Shown: piece after piece, positions 23,701-36,000 of the stretch
Layout of the letters: the number at the start of each line of letters is the position of its first letter
Position numbering within the stretch: the stretch's first letter is position 1
Origin: Ascidia mentula
Lineage: Eukaryota; Chordata; Ascidiacea; Phlebobranchia; Ascidiidae
DNA: 64,000 nucleotides
NCBI GenBank assembly: GCA_947561715.1
Contig: OX387204.1
Coordinates: forward strand, 5,337,001-5,401,000
Direction: 5' to 3'
Translations under genes and position numbers: made by a program
Notes under the pieces: generated by a model
Seen by the model: the letters and a program-made list of their open reading frames with translations, nothing else
What the model was told of the DNA's origin: nothing
Database searches by the model: none

Positions 23701-26700
23701 CTGATGAAGGAATTTATATTTGCAAAGCCTCTAATACAGTTGGGCCTCAAAATGTTACAGAAGAAGTGCAACTAAGTGCACAAGTTTATGGTATGTTTTA
23801 TACCATGTAGTTATATGTACTTGTTCCACTGATTTGTCATCTGTTTACAGTTGAATCCACTCCACAACTTGTTAGTTCTCTACCAGGGAACACAGCAGCT
23901 TTACCATTTTCTCAACAGCTCAATCTCACTTGCACTTTCTGTTCTTTGCCTTTATCTACAGTTAGCTGGAATGTTAATGGAAATAGTGTGACATCAAGCA
24001 ATCAAGCTATGCCAATTTATATCTACTCACATAAGATAAATTATCAAACTGTGGAAACAACACTTTTTATTTATAATCCTCTAATTTTGGGACCACAAGC
24101 CAATATTTCATGTCATGCTATCAATTCCTATGGCGACGTGAGCAACTTTTTCACGTTTGGTAAGCAATCAACTTCATTTGTCCACAAGTATCTAATTTGA
24201 AAGCAAAATTTTATGTTTAGGTTTGGATTATTTTGATCATAACTATTATTTATTTTCATCGACTCACAAAAATTATCAAGATGGAGAAACTCACTGTCAG
24301 AAATATGGTTTAAATTCCCACCTGGCTATTGTTACAAGTCAACAAATACATCAGTTTGTTCAGCAAAGGGCAAGCTTTTATGCGAGTGCAGGGCACTGGA
24401 TTGCAGCAGATACATCAGGTATGTGTCTAATGCCTATAGTCTGATCATCTAGTGTTATGGCTAGTTTAGTAATGCTACAAGTAAGTAATGCTATGTCAAG
24501 TGATTTAAGCATATAAATTCATCAGTAATTAATTTATTGTTGCTTTTTCAGCCTACATAGGAGCAATATCACAGAATGGGCAATATTTTTGGGTCAATGG
24601 TACACAGCTAAGTAAGTAGCGAGGTGTTTGCCTCACTACAAAATTATGTTTAACTCAAATGTATTTTAATTCAATCAAACAGATTCAACCTTTCAAGCTT
24701 GGCATGCTGGATCTTCAGGGACACACGAGTGTGTTGTTTATTCAAACAATGGAAATGTGAATTCTGAGTTTTTGTGGAAAACATCCAGTTGTAATGAACT
24801 CCACTATTTTATTTGTCAGTTTAAAGGTAGGTTTTTGATTTCACGATAAAATAATGAAAATTTTATTTTTATTGGACATTCACATTATTACAGTTTTTAC
24901 AACCATTACAATTTGTTGATTGTAGTTTTTTGTAATTTTAGCCTTGCCAATTACATTTCTCCCATCTGGACCTGTAGCATGTGCAACCAACCAACTTGCT
25001 GTTAGATGGAGAGACATGACTGGTTTCAATGGAAACCTTACATTTAATCTAAACGTTGTGACTAACACATCTACTGGAATCCAAACAGTGTATGACAAAA
25101 CAGAAACAGTGCAATCATCTGTAAATCATGAGTATCAAACAGTACTTAAAGACCTCCATCCTATGCAAGATTACATTATACAGGTTCATTTTGTTACAAA
25201 CAAATTGGTGTTTCTGTGTACTTTATGTCGATGCCAATTTAATTCTAGGTCAAGCTGTTTCCACAATTGTGGAAGTTTCCTGCACCGATTGAAACTGTAT
25301 TGACAACTTCAAGTGTTATTCTCAAAAATATTTCGTTATCAATGAACATGAAAAAATGTAGAATTACCTGGATGTGGCCCAATAATGTAAACTTCTTCAA
25401 GGTTACTGGATTTAAGGTAGGACTATACATTAAAACAAATCAAAATATATTTCTCAAATGCTTGTCATGAAAGTATCTGTACACTTGGTATGCATTAAAC
25501 AAAATCCAATATCTTGTGTTCTGCAATAATAATTAAATATTTTGTACAGCTTAAAAAAATAAGTACATTGAACCTCTTATCATCAAACTCAACACAACTA
25601 GCTTCATGGCAAGAAGTGACTGTGGATGAAATCCAAGTAGGCAACATAATCAACTCCTCACATTCCTATGAATTCAAAGTGTTGCCAAACCGAAAAGTTT
25701 CTGTTTCTGTTCAAGTCTTGAGTTGTTCAAAAACTGATTTACATCTTGTAGCTCATGGCCAATGTATTGCACCACCAACAGGTTAGTCTGAAATCAAGCC
25801 ATTTTTAACATGACAATATTCTTTTGGTGTTTTTTGCAGAACCTGATGTTATTTCCACACCAACAAAGTTTCCTATTGGCCTGTCATTAACTATATTTGC
25901 TGCAGATGAAATGAATGGACCCATTAGGTATTCATCTGTAATCATTTTGAATGAAAATCATTTGTTTTCACAACCTAACACTTTGTAAGCCCGATGGCTT
26001 TTGTTTTCCATGCTAACGTTGAAAAATAACAAAAAAGTGTAATTTTGCACATCATTTTTAAATTGTTGTTCTAAAATATGAATTTCTTTTGAAGTTGCTA
26101 TTTTGTCGTTGGATTGATCATTGGTCAAGAGACAAACAGTTCATTTAGTAGAACTTCAACCTGGAATCAATTAAAAAAAGTTCTTAGTGATGTAGAATCT
26201 GGGTGGTATTGTGCTATAGCTATACCAAGGTACTGGTTACTTCATAATAAATGCAGGAACCGCAATTGACTTCATATACTTCATAGATTTAGTGGAAACT
26301 CAATTTCTAAAACAATTGGTGATGGTAAACAAACTTCTTGTCAAGTTAAGATAAACTTTTCATTACCTGTATCCGAAACCTACAATTGCACCAACAAGCC
26401 ATTAGACAGCACAAAGCTTTACAAGTTTGTATGCATGTTTTTTAACTACAATAAACCACCATTTATTGATTTTGTACAACAGTTTTTTCGTGGTATCCAC
26501 AACTGCAACTGGTAGCTCTGTTGCTGTGAAATCCAGTCAACCTGTTGAAATGAGCAAGAACACAGAACCTCAACCCACACAACTTCCACCCAAAGATTTG
26601 CCAATAGGTTGATTCTCAATGCTTCTGTTTAACGTTTTCTATACAAAAAAAGTATACTATGGCTATTCTACATTTTGTATTGGCTATTTTGCTATTGTAC

Positions 26701-29700
26701 ATGTAAGGTTCAGTTAGGTGGTACAAGCATTTTATTGCAGGAATAATAGTTCTAAGTTGTGTCGTGTTCCTATTGCTTGTCTTAATTGTGGCCGGAATCA
26801 TTTTCTACAGGTTAGAGTTTGAGCTAATGGTATGCTCATTCTGTTTTCCACCTCAATAAAACTTATGTTTTGAAGGAAGAGACAGGCGGAAAAGAGCTCA
26901 AATACATCTGGAAAACATGTTGTTAACGAACGAACAAATAATGTCTGGAACCAAAGCGAAGGTTTAAACACGCTATCACTTATTGAATAACATGTACAGT
27001 AACCTGGGGCTTGGAATCGTTCTTTGCATTACGATCGTTCTGGTATAGTAAGTGTCTTAGTTATACATAACCATTCGCTTCCTTTTATGATGCAGGCGTG
27101 AAACATAATGATGAAGCTGTGTACGCTAACACTGGGTTTAGTGTGTATGCCAACATAGGTTTAGATCATTCTATCGCACTCAACCAATTACTCAGAACAT
27201 ATGACAACTACACACGTGATTCCGGAAAGTTGATATCACAGTTTGAGGTATTACACAATATGTCCGTATGCTGGAACTTTAATTTACATATGTGCTCTTG
27301 TATCTGGCATTTTCTTTTTTATATTTATTCTTCAACATAACTTTGCAAGTATTAACTAACTCTGCCTTCGCTTTGTCATATTTTAAGACCGAAGTAGTCG
27401 CACAATTATATTTTACTACATGTAAGTGTTCTGGTAGTTTTTTAATTAGTGCTGTAGCTAGGAAGAAAATAACGATAAATTCAGCAAAACTATTTTTTGT
27501 TACTTTAAACAGGAATTAAAGCAAGTTTCGGATCAAATTGTTTTGGAACAAACCGTTGCAAGGGCAAATCACAACAAAGACCGAAACAAATACAAAAACA
27601 ACCTTCCATGTAAGACCCTTTAAAAAACACACAAGTAAAAAAACTTATCCAATGCAAAATTATGTGCAGATAACTTCAACCGAGTGAAACTGGAGACGGA
27701 AGAGGTTGAGAGCAACGACTACATTAACGCGTCCTTTGTCACAGTAAGTATTGACTTCTCTCGCTAAGCTGGTTGTGTAAACACCTAAATGCACACTATG
27801 CGTCATACCCATATTTAGTGTTGATTGTTATGCTGTGTATTATACGGTAGAGTTCACATATTCTTTTGTAAAAAGAAGACTTTCTAAAACTATAATCATT
27901 ACACAATTTCCAATGAAACTAAACATGTTGTGTTGTTAAACCACAAGGGCTACTCTGGCAACGTTAAATTCATCGCCGCTCAGGCCCCTGTGTTCACAAC
28001 CACCGAACACTTCTGGCAGATGATATGGGAAAATAACTGCAAGGTTATCGTCATGCTCACCAACATCTGGGAAAACGGCAAAATGAGCTTTTTTACGACT
28101 TCAAGCCCTTTCCAGGAAACAACATACAAATACTTTATCATATTTTGCAGCATAAATGTGAGAAATATTGGCCTGAAGTAAACGAAGATGTCCAGTATGG
28201 GAAATTCTTCGTTAAAACAACACAAGAGAAAAGTTTTGGAAGCTACATCATTCGCACATTCTCCATCTTTCAGAGCGACCAGTCGGTAAAACAAAGAACT
28301 CACAACATAGTTTTATGTTTTAGACACTCTTCATACATATGGGTTTGTCGTATTCTAGTTTATATGCTCGATAAATTTCAGTTGCGGAATTAAAAATTCC
28401 TACGTTTGCGAAACCGGGAATACTTGGACCCGGAAGTTGGTGGCGTTGCTTAGGACTATGAGTGTCATCATCATGCCAGATTCGTAATCTACGTGTAACG
28501 TGTATTTGTGTACAGCAATACCGCGTGGTGACTCAGTGCCACTACTCGACTTGGCCCAACCACGGGGTTCCCGTTTGCACAACTCCGCTTCTCCGGCTCC
28601 ACCAAGTGGTTGAAGAAAGCCGAGGCGAGGATGATTCCCCTGTTCTTGTTCATTGCAGGTTTGCGCAATCTCAAGTAATTTGTTTCAGATAAAATTTATT
28701 GTCATTGCCTTGTGGTAAAAATGTGATTACGACGATGAACAATTGTTTGTGCAAATTGACGTCACTCTTCTCACGGGTTGTTCGGAAATAACATTTTAAA
28801 GATTCAAAAATTGTTTTGTTTAAAACGTGTTTATGTTACTCACAAATTTCTTAAACCTTGTCTATTGTTTTAAGTGCTGGCGCTGGAAGAACAGGAACCT
28901 ACATTGCCTTGAACATTCTGCAGGAGCAAATGTCGGCAGAAGGAAGGGTCGACGTGTTTACTGCTGTGCTGAATATGAGGAAGCAGAGATGCGACATGGT
29001 TCAAAACCTTGTGAGAATTGACAGGCTCGAAAATATATGCCCTGTATTATTTGAAGACTTCACACTTCCTGCACTGATTTTCCATGAAAATTGTTACCAT
29101 ACTTGTCAATTATAATCGGGCATTCGTCTCTGTTATACATGTTTACACAAACGTAGAGAATTCCTTCACTCTTTTTAGAACCAATACATTCTAGTCCATA
29201 AGCTGCTTGCAGAAATTCACGTGATTGGATCCACTGACTTTTCATGTAACAACTTCGCCAAGAATTGTGCCAGACAAGAACAGTAAGTAACCCAATATGA
29301 TTGTGCTACAAATGTGCGGATGCTTTCTCCAATGAAATCCAAATAGACCTTGTGCAAATTTATGAGTATGATCATAATTGTAGTTTAACGTAACAACCAG
29401 CTTACAACTACATACTGGACACTTTTACTACTTGAATCGCAATAAACACAGCGTGTTGACATTCTTTTTTAAGGATTGATGTTATTGCAATTTCGGTTTA
29501 TTTTCATATGACAGGTTTGTTGTGTTACATGTTTGAAGCCATGTTCACGTTTCAGGTTGGAGACTGAATTCAAGTTGTTGGATGTGGTTTCTCCCATTGA
29601 CACAAATCAATCTATTGCTCGAAAAACTTCCAACATCACATCAAGTCGCGACAACACCGTGTTGCCATGTGAGTAACCCACGATAGACATCGCTTTTTGT

Positions 29701-31375
29701 ATAATATAAGGTAATTTTTCCCACAGATAATCGCTCGCTTGTGCAACTTAGTGACAACTTCTACATCAACGCATCATTCGTGCAGGTAAATCTTCGCATG
29801 GCCACGGGTCATGTTATGTATCATGTATTACGTAATGCGTAATTTAGAAATCTACCTTGACGTTGGTATGAACTATGAACCAACAAAAAATGGACAAAAA
29901 TTGCAAATACTTCCATTAGGGTTATGACGGGACCAACGCCTTCATCGTAACACAAGGTCCAACTTCGCAAAACGCTGAAATCTTCTGGCAGATGGTTTCA
30001 TCTTACAACGTGGCTGGGATCGTCATGCTTACGTCTACAGACAAAGTAAATTACTTTTTAAAACGTTATGATATATGACGTCAAATGTGGTGATTAATAT
30101 TAAAATGCTGTAGTTACATTCGTAACAACGTCCATAGACAGTCAGTTGATCCACATGTTCTTTCTTGTGATTTTCGAAATCTCATTACAACGCATTTACA
30201 CCAGAGCTCGAGTTTCCAGTATTGGACGGACGACGTCAACTCCCAACTTCAGTTCAGTTACCTGAACGTTACCATGACAACAAAAAATCAATCGACACCC
30301 GGTATTACGAGGCGCGACTTTCATGTGGAAGATCCTGACGACTCGGTAATGTTGTCTTCCACGATGCTGTATATATATTTATATACTGTAGTTATCCCAT
30401 CATGACACAGTGACCCATCGACTTAAAATTTATTTAAAGATTTGTGTTGGGGCTCTATAATCTAATAAGTGGCCGACGCTTGCAATTTCGTGGTGAATCA
30501 TTTGCTACTTGTGAAAGTTATGAAAACACTTCCCAATAGTACGTAACGTTAGTATTGGCGTTTCCTCCTTTAAGTATGTGTATATAGTAGTGTTGTTAAG
30601 GGACAAAATTAACTATTAGCCTTGCTATCCAATTGGCATGACTTGTCCCACGTACCTGAAACGCCGAAAAGGTTCCCAATTAAAGTGATTTTTTAACATC
30701 TATGGTTGCTGCAGCTGACGTATTAAGCATACAGCTACCTTTATATCAGAGAACAGTGACGCATCTTCAATGTGATGTGGCAAACCTGGGTGAGGAAAGT
30801 GTGATGATTGATCGTTTAATTCAGCTGGTTGGAGAAGCGCACTCGATGAAACAAGACAGTCGACCGATTGTTGTACATTGCAGGTATTGCGGTCATCCCC
30901 ACAGTAACATTATTGCTTGTCAACATCTATAACAAATTTTGTTGTTCATGTAGAGATGGAGCTGGTTTGTCCGGGATATTCTGTGCTCTCTTTAACCTCG
31001 TGGACCGATGTAGAAATGAATGCTGGATCGATATTTTCAGAACAGTCAAAGATTTACGGGATATGAGGCCACTTATGGTTCGAACTCAGGTAAAAGGGGG
31101 CTGATGTTTGACAATTATTCTCTTTATTTTTCAAACAGAAGAGTATTCAGGGATTGTTTAATTCCAGCAATAACAACATAGGACAGAGGATGATAACTTA
31201 ACACTTAACGTATGCTACATACAGGACCACTGTTTCGACCTATAATGTCCTGTATACAGTTTACTTGAAACATATTATTGGCCTCATGACGTCATATTTT
31301 TAGGATGAATATCTCATGCTGTGCAGAGCTATGAAAAGTTACCTCCCGTCCAAAATTATTTATTCCAACCTGTGA
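20719..31375 (+). CDS. Gene C: lectin/Ig/FN3 receptor-type tyrosine phosphatase, type 2, D1 lesions
   Basis: Thirty-three exons; about 1617 residues if all splice normally. Domain order is as in gene B. The signal peptide is [15 protein letters not shown]. Two defects fall in D1. First, the donor after exon 22 reads AAA|ATGAGC where D and E read AAA|GTGAGC (G to A at 28083), so the 68-base intron may be retained, giving a stop, or a cryptic donor may be used. Second, the WPD loop reads WPNHGVP (28551-28571), replacing the general-acid Asp with Asn; [10 protein letters not shown] is intact. The Asp loss alone would cripple catalysis and resembles known substrate-trapping mutants. D2 is degenerate ([10 protein letters not shown]). 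It may act as a binding receptor or be an early pseudogene. Confidence 0.8.
21518..21985. other. Insertion private to gene C intron 1
   Basis: About 465 bases are present between segments that are adjacent in gene D (near 34120-34125). They contain repeated AGAATAG-type runs near 21650-21680 and GTCACGTGAT at 21749. No terminal repeats or target duplication could be made out, and no coding frame was recognised. Confidence 0.4.
22060..22520 (-). mobile_element. Antisense LINE relic, gene C intron 1
   Basis: Homologous to 60245-60499 (reverse-transcriptase relic of gene F) over the GGATCTCCTTGCCTTACTCC stretch and the flanking blocks, with many indels. Orientation is opposite to the gene. No intact frame. 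Confidence 0.5.
26876..31375 (+). other. Gene C cytoplasmic exons 18-33
   Basis: Exons: 26876-26961, 27096-27247 juxtamembrane (AVYANT, SVYANI); D1 27513-27609, 27670-27743, 27958-28082 (donor lost), 28151-28285, 28516-28658, 28875-29010, 29179-29282; D2 29556-29668, 29727-29785, 29920-30045, 30205-30345, 30750-30883, 30954-31089, 31304-31375. The tail is IIYSNL. Type 2 differs from type 1 in juxtamembrane sequence, in NKYKNNLP at the start of D1, and in its last exon. Confidence 0.82.
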
Positions 31376-31510
31376 TGTTCGAATACCAGAACGAATGTTT
31401 ATTTGACTTATTGATGATAAACACTTCTTTTTACGTTTGTGTTTTGCTGATTTCGATTTTGTTTTTCTTGTTACATGTAATACTTTCTGCTATTTGTACA
31501 AAAACGTGTA

Positions 31511-31516
31511 AATAAA
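31511..31516 (+). terminator. Candidate polyadenylation signal, gene C
   Basis: AATAAA lies 136 bases after the stop codon and is kept at the same place in D and E. Confidence 0.5.
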
Positions 31517-31706
31517 AGTGTGTGGTAAACAACAAAGCTTTACATGTATTTTGCAATTACTTAAACCACAGCTAGAAAAATTTTTAAAAAACTGTGTAGA
31601 AAACTCACCACCTCCGTAGCAGAAAGGTCTGGGTACATACCAAACATCTTGTTCATTTTTGCAATATACTAGTGAATTATAACATCAAAAACAGAAATAT
31701 ATTTGT

Positions 31707-31921
31707 GTATAAGCTGCAGACAGCTAGATGGCCACTGTTTCGACCTATGAGGTCTCATCAGTGCAGCTAGTGTGACTATCAGACGACTTTGCTGACCAAA
31801 CGGCCAAACAAAGACTTCCACTTTGTGGTGACTATATAATCACCGTTATCCGTTGGGCACCAAACTAGGTGCAAGCTTACGGAGAAAACAAGGTGGAAAC
31901 ACTATGGCCAAGCAAAGCTCA
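31707..31921 (-). mobile_element. 215-bp insertion carrying a hammerhead ribozyme (C-D spacer)
   Basis: Flanked by a 14-base direct repeat AGAAATATATTTGT at 31693-31706 and 31922-31935. The E-F spacer (about 58090-58130) has a single related AT-rich segment and no insert, so it represents the empty site. On the minus strand the element begins CTTGAGCTTTGC and ends TGCAGCTTATAC, with the ribozyme near its 3' end. No protein frame or clear pol III box. The long target duplication suggests reverse-transcription-type integration; the class is not identified. Confidence 0.7.
31712..31768 (-). ncRNA. Hammerhead ribozyme, type I, copy 1
   Basis: Minus strand 5' to 3': AGCTGCA (stem I), CTGATGA (core), GACCT-CAT-AGGTC (stem II), GAA (core), ACAG (stem III), 11-base loop, CTGT (stem III), C (cleavage base, giving GTC), TGCAGCT (stem I). 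All conserved core bases are present, and stems I (7 bp), II (5 bp) and III (4 bp) pair perfectly. Predicted self-cleavage falls after GTC, at plus position 31719. The family is well known from retrotransposon-linked RNAs; activity here is inferred. Confidence 0.85.
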
Positions 31922-32719
31922 AGAAATATATTTGTTTGTTCGACATTATTTTTTTAAATCATTGTTAGAATGTTTTCGTATGTTGTATAATGCATAGTGC
32001 AGAAAAAGAACAGAATAATTACTATGCAGCAAGACCGTACCACAACGAATCTGCAAATTCTGTGGTGGATAGTTCCGGTAGATGTCATTAAAGCGCTACA
32101 TTCGTGTGTTACAGATAGAAGTTGCTTAACACACTTTCGGTCACTCTATTCCGACAGTAGTTTGTCGAATAACGTTGTAGTGCTTTTTTCGGGAGCGCAA
32201 GACATAGATCAATGACAATAAGTTGGACTCTTTTCAGTGAAAACGCATTTTTTTCTGTTTTTGTGGTACAATTAATAATGAGTAAACTGCATCGAACCAT
32301 GCATTGACACCAGCAATTTTACGCTTCGACGTTGACATGAAGGCATTGGTATTATCAATTTTTACCAGCCCAACTGTACTTTCAAACCAAGTTAATTTTT
32401 CACCAAATTAAAGTAAAATAAGTATAAACACAGATGTATCCGAATTGTAGTAAATGTGTCACAGAAAAATGACGAATAAATACAACAATCGTTAGTTGAT
32501 AAATTTGTCATGACCAACCATTTGGATTCAATTTTGACACAAGAACATTGTAAGCGACATTAACACAAGTTTTTGCTTCAGGAAGTACCTTTAAACTCTT
32601 CAACGTACAGAATACTAAGGTATACTGACATATAATACCACAAAAGTGTTAATACGTAAAGATGCTTAAAAACCATGGGTACGTATTTAAATTACTCCAA
32701 AGAGACATAACTTTGCAAA

Positions 32720-33037
32720 ACATATTGTCGATTTATAGTGTTGTTAGTTCATGCAGGAGGTAAATAGTTGATGATTCACGAATTAAACACTCACAGTGTG
32801 GCTCTACACAGAGGCATAACAATTGACTCATGCTGTCTGCAAAGAACTGCTGTCGGGGGTTCAGGATTGGTAGAAGAGTTAACATCAGCCAAGAATAATA
32901 GTTGCAACAGTTGTAAACATTGTATTCTCTTCTGTAATTCAACAATTTATCCGTGTTAATGTTTATAAACGTCTCTGGATGTTTATCTTGTAGTGTTTTT
33001 CGTCTAAAGTTTATAGTTGTAAGTTGTTACAAACGCA
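32720..33037 (+). promoter_or_regulatory. Conserved 5' flank of gene D
   Basis: Shares GATTTATAGTGTTGTTAG, GGAGGTAAATAG and the TTTATAGTTGTAAG block with the other flanks. It is nearly identical to the flank of gene E. Promoter role inferred. Confidence 0.3.
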
Positions 33038-36000
33038 ATGATTTTTTGGTTGGTTCTTGTCGTACTTCAGGCTTTGCTTCAACCTTCTATTGGTCAAGGT
33101 AAGTGTGATTTGTTAATGCAAACAAAACCCAACAAATTTGTGTGGTTGTTTCATAATTTACTACATAACAATAAAATGACCGCAGTATTTTTGTGATTAA
33201 AGTTTTGGAAAATAAACTCCACTCTGGAGAAAAGTTCGTTTCAACTTTAATTTGGCTTAATAAGTTTGTGATGTTAATTATCGCAGTCAATGAGTAAAAA
33301 ATGTAAATACTCTTCGAACAAACACTTGAAATTTTAAAAAAGTAAACCGCAGACGTAACAAATTATGTGGGATATTTCAGACAGTACACGACCATTTAGT
33401 TTCACGAAGGTATACAGTGTTTTTTTTGCTATGTATAATTCACAGTTAGCGCATGTGCATTGTTCAAAAAATTTCTTTTCCACGTATACTTGCTCATGCA
33501 AATAACAAGTCTGCCACATTACAACGCACAATCTATGAAAAGTTTACCATGTAGGCTATATCCGAGTGAATTCCAAATAGTTTTTCAGAATCTGTTAAAT
33601 TTAGATTTCGTCGTATTTTTGCTCTTAAAATAAAATAACATTTTCCTAGTACACAATGACCATCGGGTACGAACAAAAAAAATGACAAACAGTTTCTACT
33701 TTGCAAAATAATTGGAGTTAATAACTTTGAAAAAAAAACAAAGCTATAAGATGCTGTTAATCATTTCAAGTAAACTGATGTGGTACTGATGATGAACCAA
33801 TTATAGGTTCGAAACGTTTACTCAAAAAATGATCAACAGCATCTTAGCTTTGGCTTTTTTATTCAAAGTTTCTACTTCCTTCCTTCAAAAAAGCACATAG
33901 GCTACTATGTATTCCCCCATAAACGATTGTAATTGCTTGTTGCTAGTCACGGCACTAAGATTCAATTTAATTAGGAAGCTTCTTAGTTTGTCTTCTATGG
34001 TTGATATGCACCTAAACATGTTTATAAACAAGGTGCCGTATGGGATTTGTTCTCTAATTCTTTTGTCCCAAATAGGCCTATAGCATATTGTGCTTTCGGT
34101 TTATGACCAACCTTTTTGTTAAAGTAAACAATAAATGTATTTTGTTTTGATCCGGGCGTGTAAAGCTAGATTTATCGAATTGACATGGGATTTGTATGGT
34201 GGAAAACACTCAAAATTCCCACTCGGGGGAAAATTTCAAGATAAGTTTAATAAATTCGACAAAATCAACATTGTTGGGTGTTAAACCGCAATTGTGTCGT
34301 ATGTCACATAGGATGTAAACCAAGCGTTCCAAACTTTTTGCATACAAGCTCCTACAGTGGATCATGAGGGTAAGATTCGCCTCAATCGTGGAGATTACAT
34401 TTCCATTTAAAATTGTTTCTAACCACTTTTTGTTGCAAAAGAGCATTTCCACCACCTTCTAAAGATTCTTTAACCTCATCATCGTGTAGTTTTTTTAAAC
34501 CATTTTAAGTTCAGTGCAAGAAGGTAGGTGAATGTCAATCACGCCGAGGCCGCCTTCGTCTACATCCAAACATATCTTCTCCCGATTAATTTTTTAAAAA
34601 AGGCGCCTTCCAAAAAACGATTATATCGTCTGCACACATTGAAACTATAAATTCGTGTTGGTTAATTTCAATGCCTGAAAAGTTGGCCTTTTTAAATGCT
34701 GTCGCAAGACATTCTATACATAAAATAAAAAGTGGGTCTCCTTGCCTTACTCCAAGCAATGATTTTAAAAGTTATTGCTCCAAGTTTAATTGCAAACTCC
34801 AGCAAAAATTATAGCAAGTGTATGGCAACTTAGTATTCTATGATTTTTTTTGGTGGTAACTATGATTTCAACATAGTATTCTATGATTTTTTTTGGTGGT
34901 AACTATGATTTCAACATAGTATACTCTATTATACTATGATTTTACTCTTTAAAAGTATACTATGATTTTAAGGTCTTGTTTTAGCGACATCTAGCGTCGT
35001 GGTTTGCATTTTACTGACAACTAATTCAAACTTGAGTTCTTCAATCTTTTGCAGAATTAATTACAACTACTACAGTGGACAAGTATGCGTTGTACTTTTT
35101 CAACCATACCTACAATAAGGCAGATGCTGCATTAGCATGCGCACAATCAGGATCACATCTTGTCCAAATTCTGAGTGAACAAATACAAAGTGCTATTGAT
35201 GAAGTCCTACCTTTGGTAACAGAAGCGTCTGGAACGCATTTGTGGGAATTTTGTTATTGGTGTGATGCAAATAACCCTAGTGAGAGTATACTCACATGGG
35301 GAAGCTCATCTTTGGTTGGAAGTTACCAAAACTGGAATAACGTTACCAATGAACCAAATGGCGCCAAAGAAAAGTGCGTTGGTGTCATTGGTGTTGAAAG
35401 ACGAATCAACGGTCAAAATATTTTGGGGAAATGGATTGATTTTCCTTGCAGTAAACTGCTAAACTACTACATATGTCAAAAAAGTATCCTTGTTGCCTTT
35501 GCTTTTTATTGTCTTAGCCTGACTCACAATTTTTTTTTTTTGTGTAGAATTGTTAATTCTGGATTTGACAAGTTATGTAGTGCGCAATTTTACGAACATT
35601 TCCATATCTGGCAAAACATGGTTTAAAGAAGTAGTTAACATCTTGACAATCAATACGGCAACAAATGACAGTATTATTGGAACCAACTTGATATCATTGA
35701 ATGGTGAACCCCATTCATTTGCCTATTCAATAAGCATTCAATCGCCATCTAATGCTGGTATTTACATTTTGATCTTGTTTGGAAAGATGAGTTCTTCAAC
35801 TAATCCTGAAGCACAATCAATCCACTTTACGGTTTATGGTAAGTGTGTTGGAGTAGTCCCATATTGCAAATAAAACATTTCTTTTCTCTCAAGGTATTTG
35901 CTGTAATTGGTGTAAATATTTTTTTAGTACCTGCTAAAATTTCTTTATCAACTTCCAACCTAACTGTTGGAGTTGACAGAAGTGGAGCCTACATTGACTG

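Larger units (their letters stand above)
20719..26810 (+). other. Gene C ectodomain and transmembrane exons 1-17
   Basis: Exons: 20719-20779 signal; 22555-22989 lectin 1 (RDPNGENEQC, so DPN not EPN; WIDFPC); 23050-23340 Ig-like 1; 23421-23535 and 23591-23790 Ig 2; 23851-24159 Ig 3; 24221-24418, 24552-24611, 24683-24826 lectin 2; 24942-25183, 25249-25416, 25550-25781 FN3 pair; 25840-25927, 26095-26229, 26287-26424, 26483-26607 membrane-proximal; 26741-26810 transmembrane (a long [15 protein letters not shown] run). All frames are open. Confidence 0.8.
31376..32719. other. Spacer between genes C and D
   Basis: 3' UTR, then the hammerhead insertion, then spacer with no recognisable gene. Nearly identical to the D-E spacer (44451-45700), including the insertion; D-E lacks a short stretch near 45275-45290 that is present here at 32200-32290. 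Confidence 0.65.

Noticed and set aside
33781..33830. Possible hammerhead inside the inverted repeat (CTGATGA, GAACC/GGTTC, GAAAC)
   Set aside because: An extra base follows CTGATGA, no stem I exists, and the base at the cleavage position is G; core rules are not met, unlike 31712-31768.
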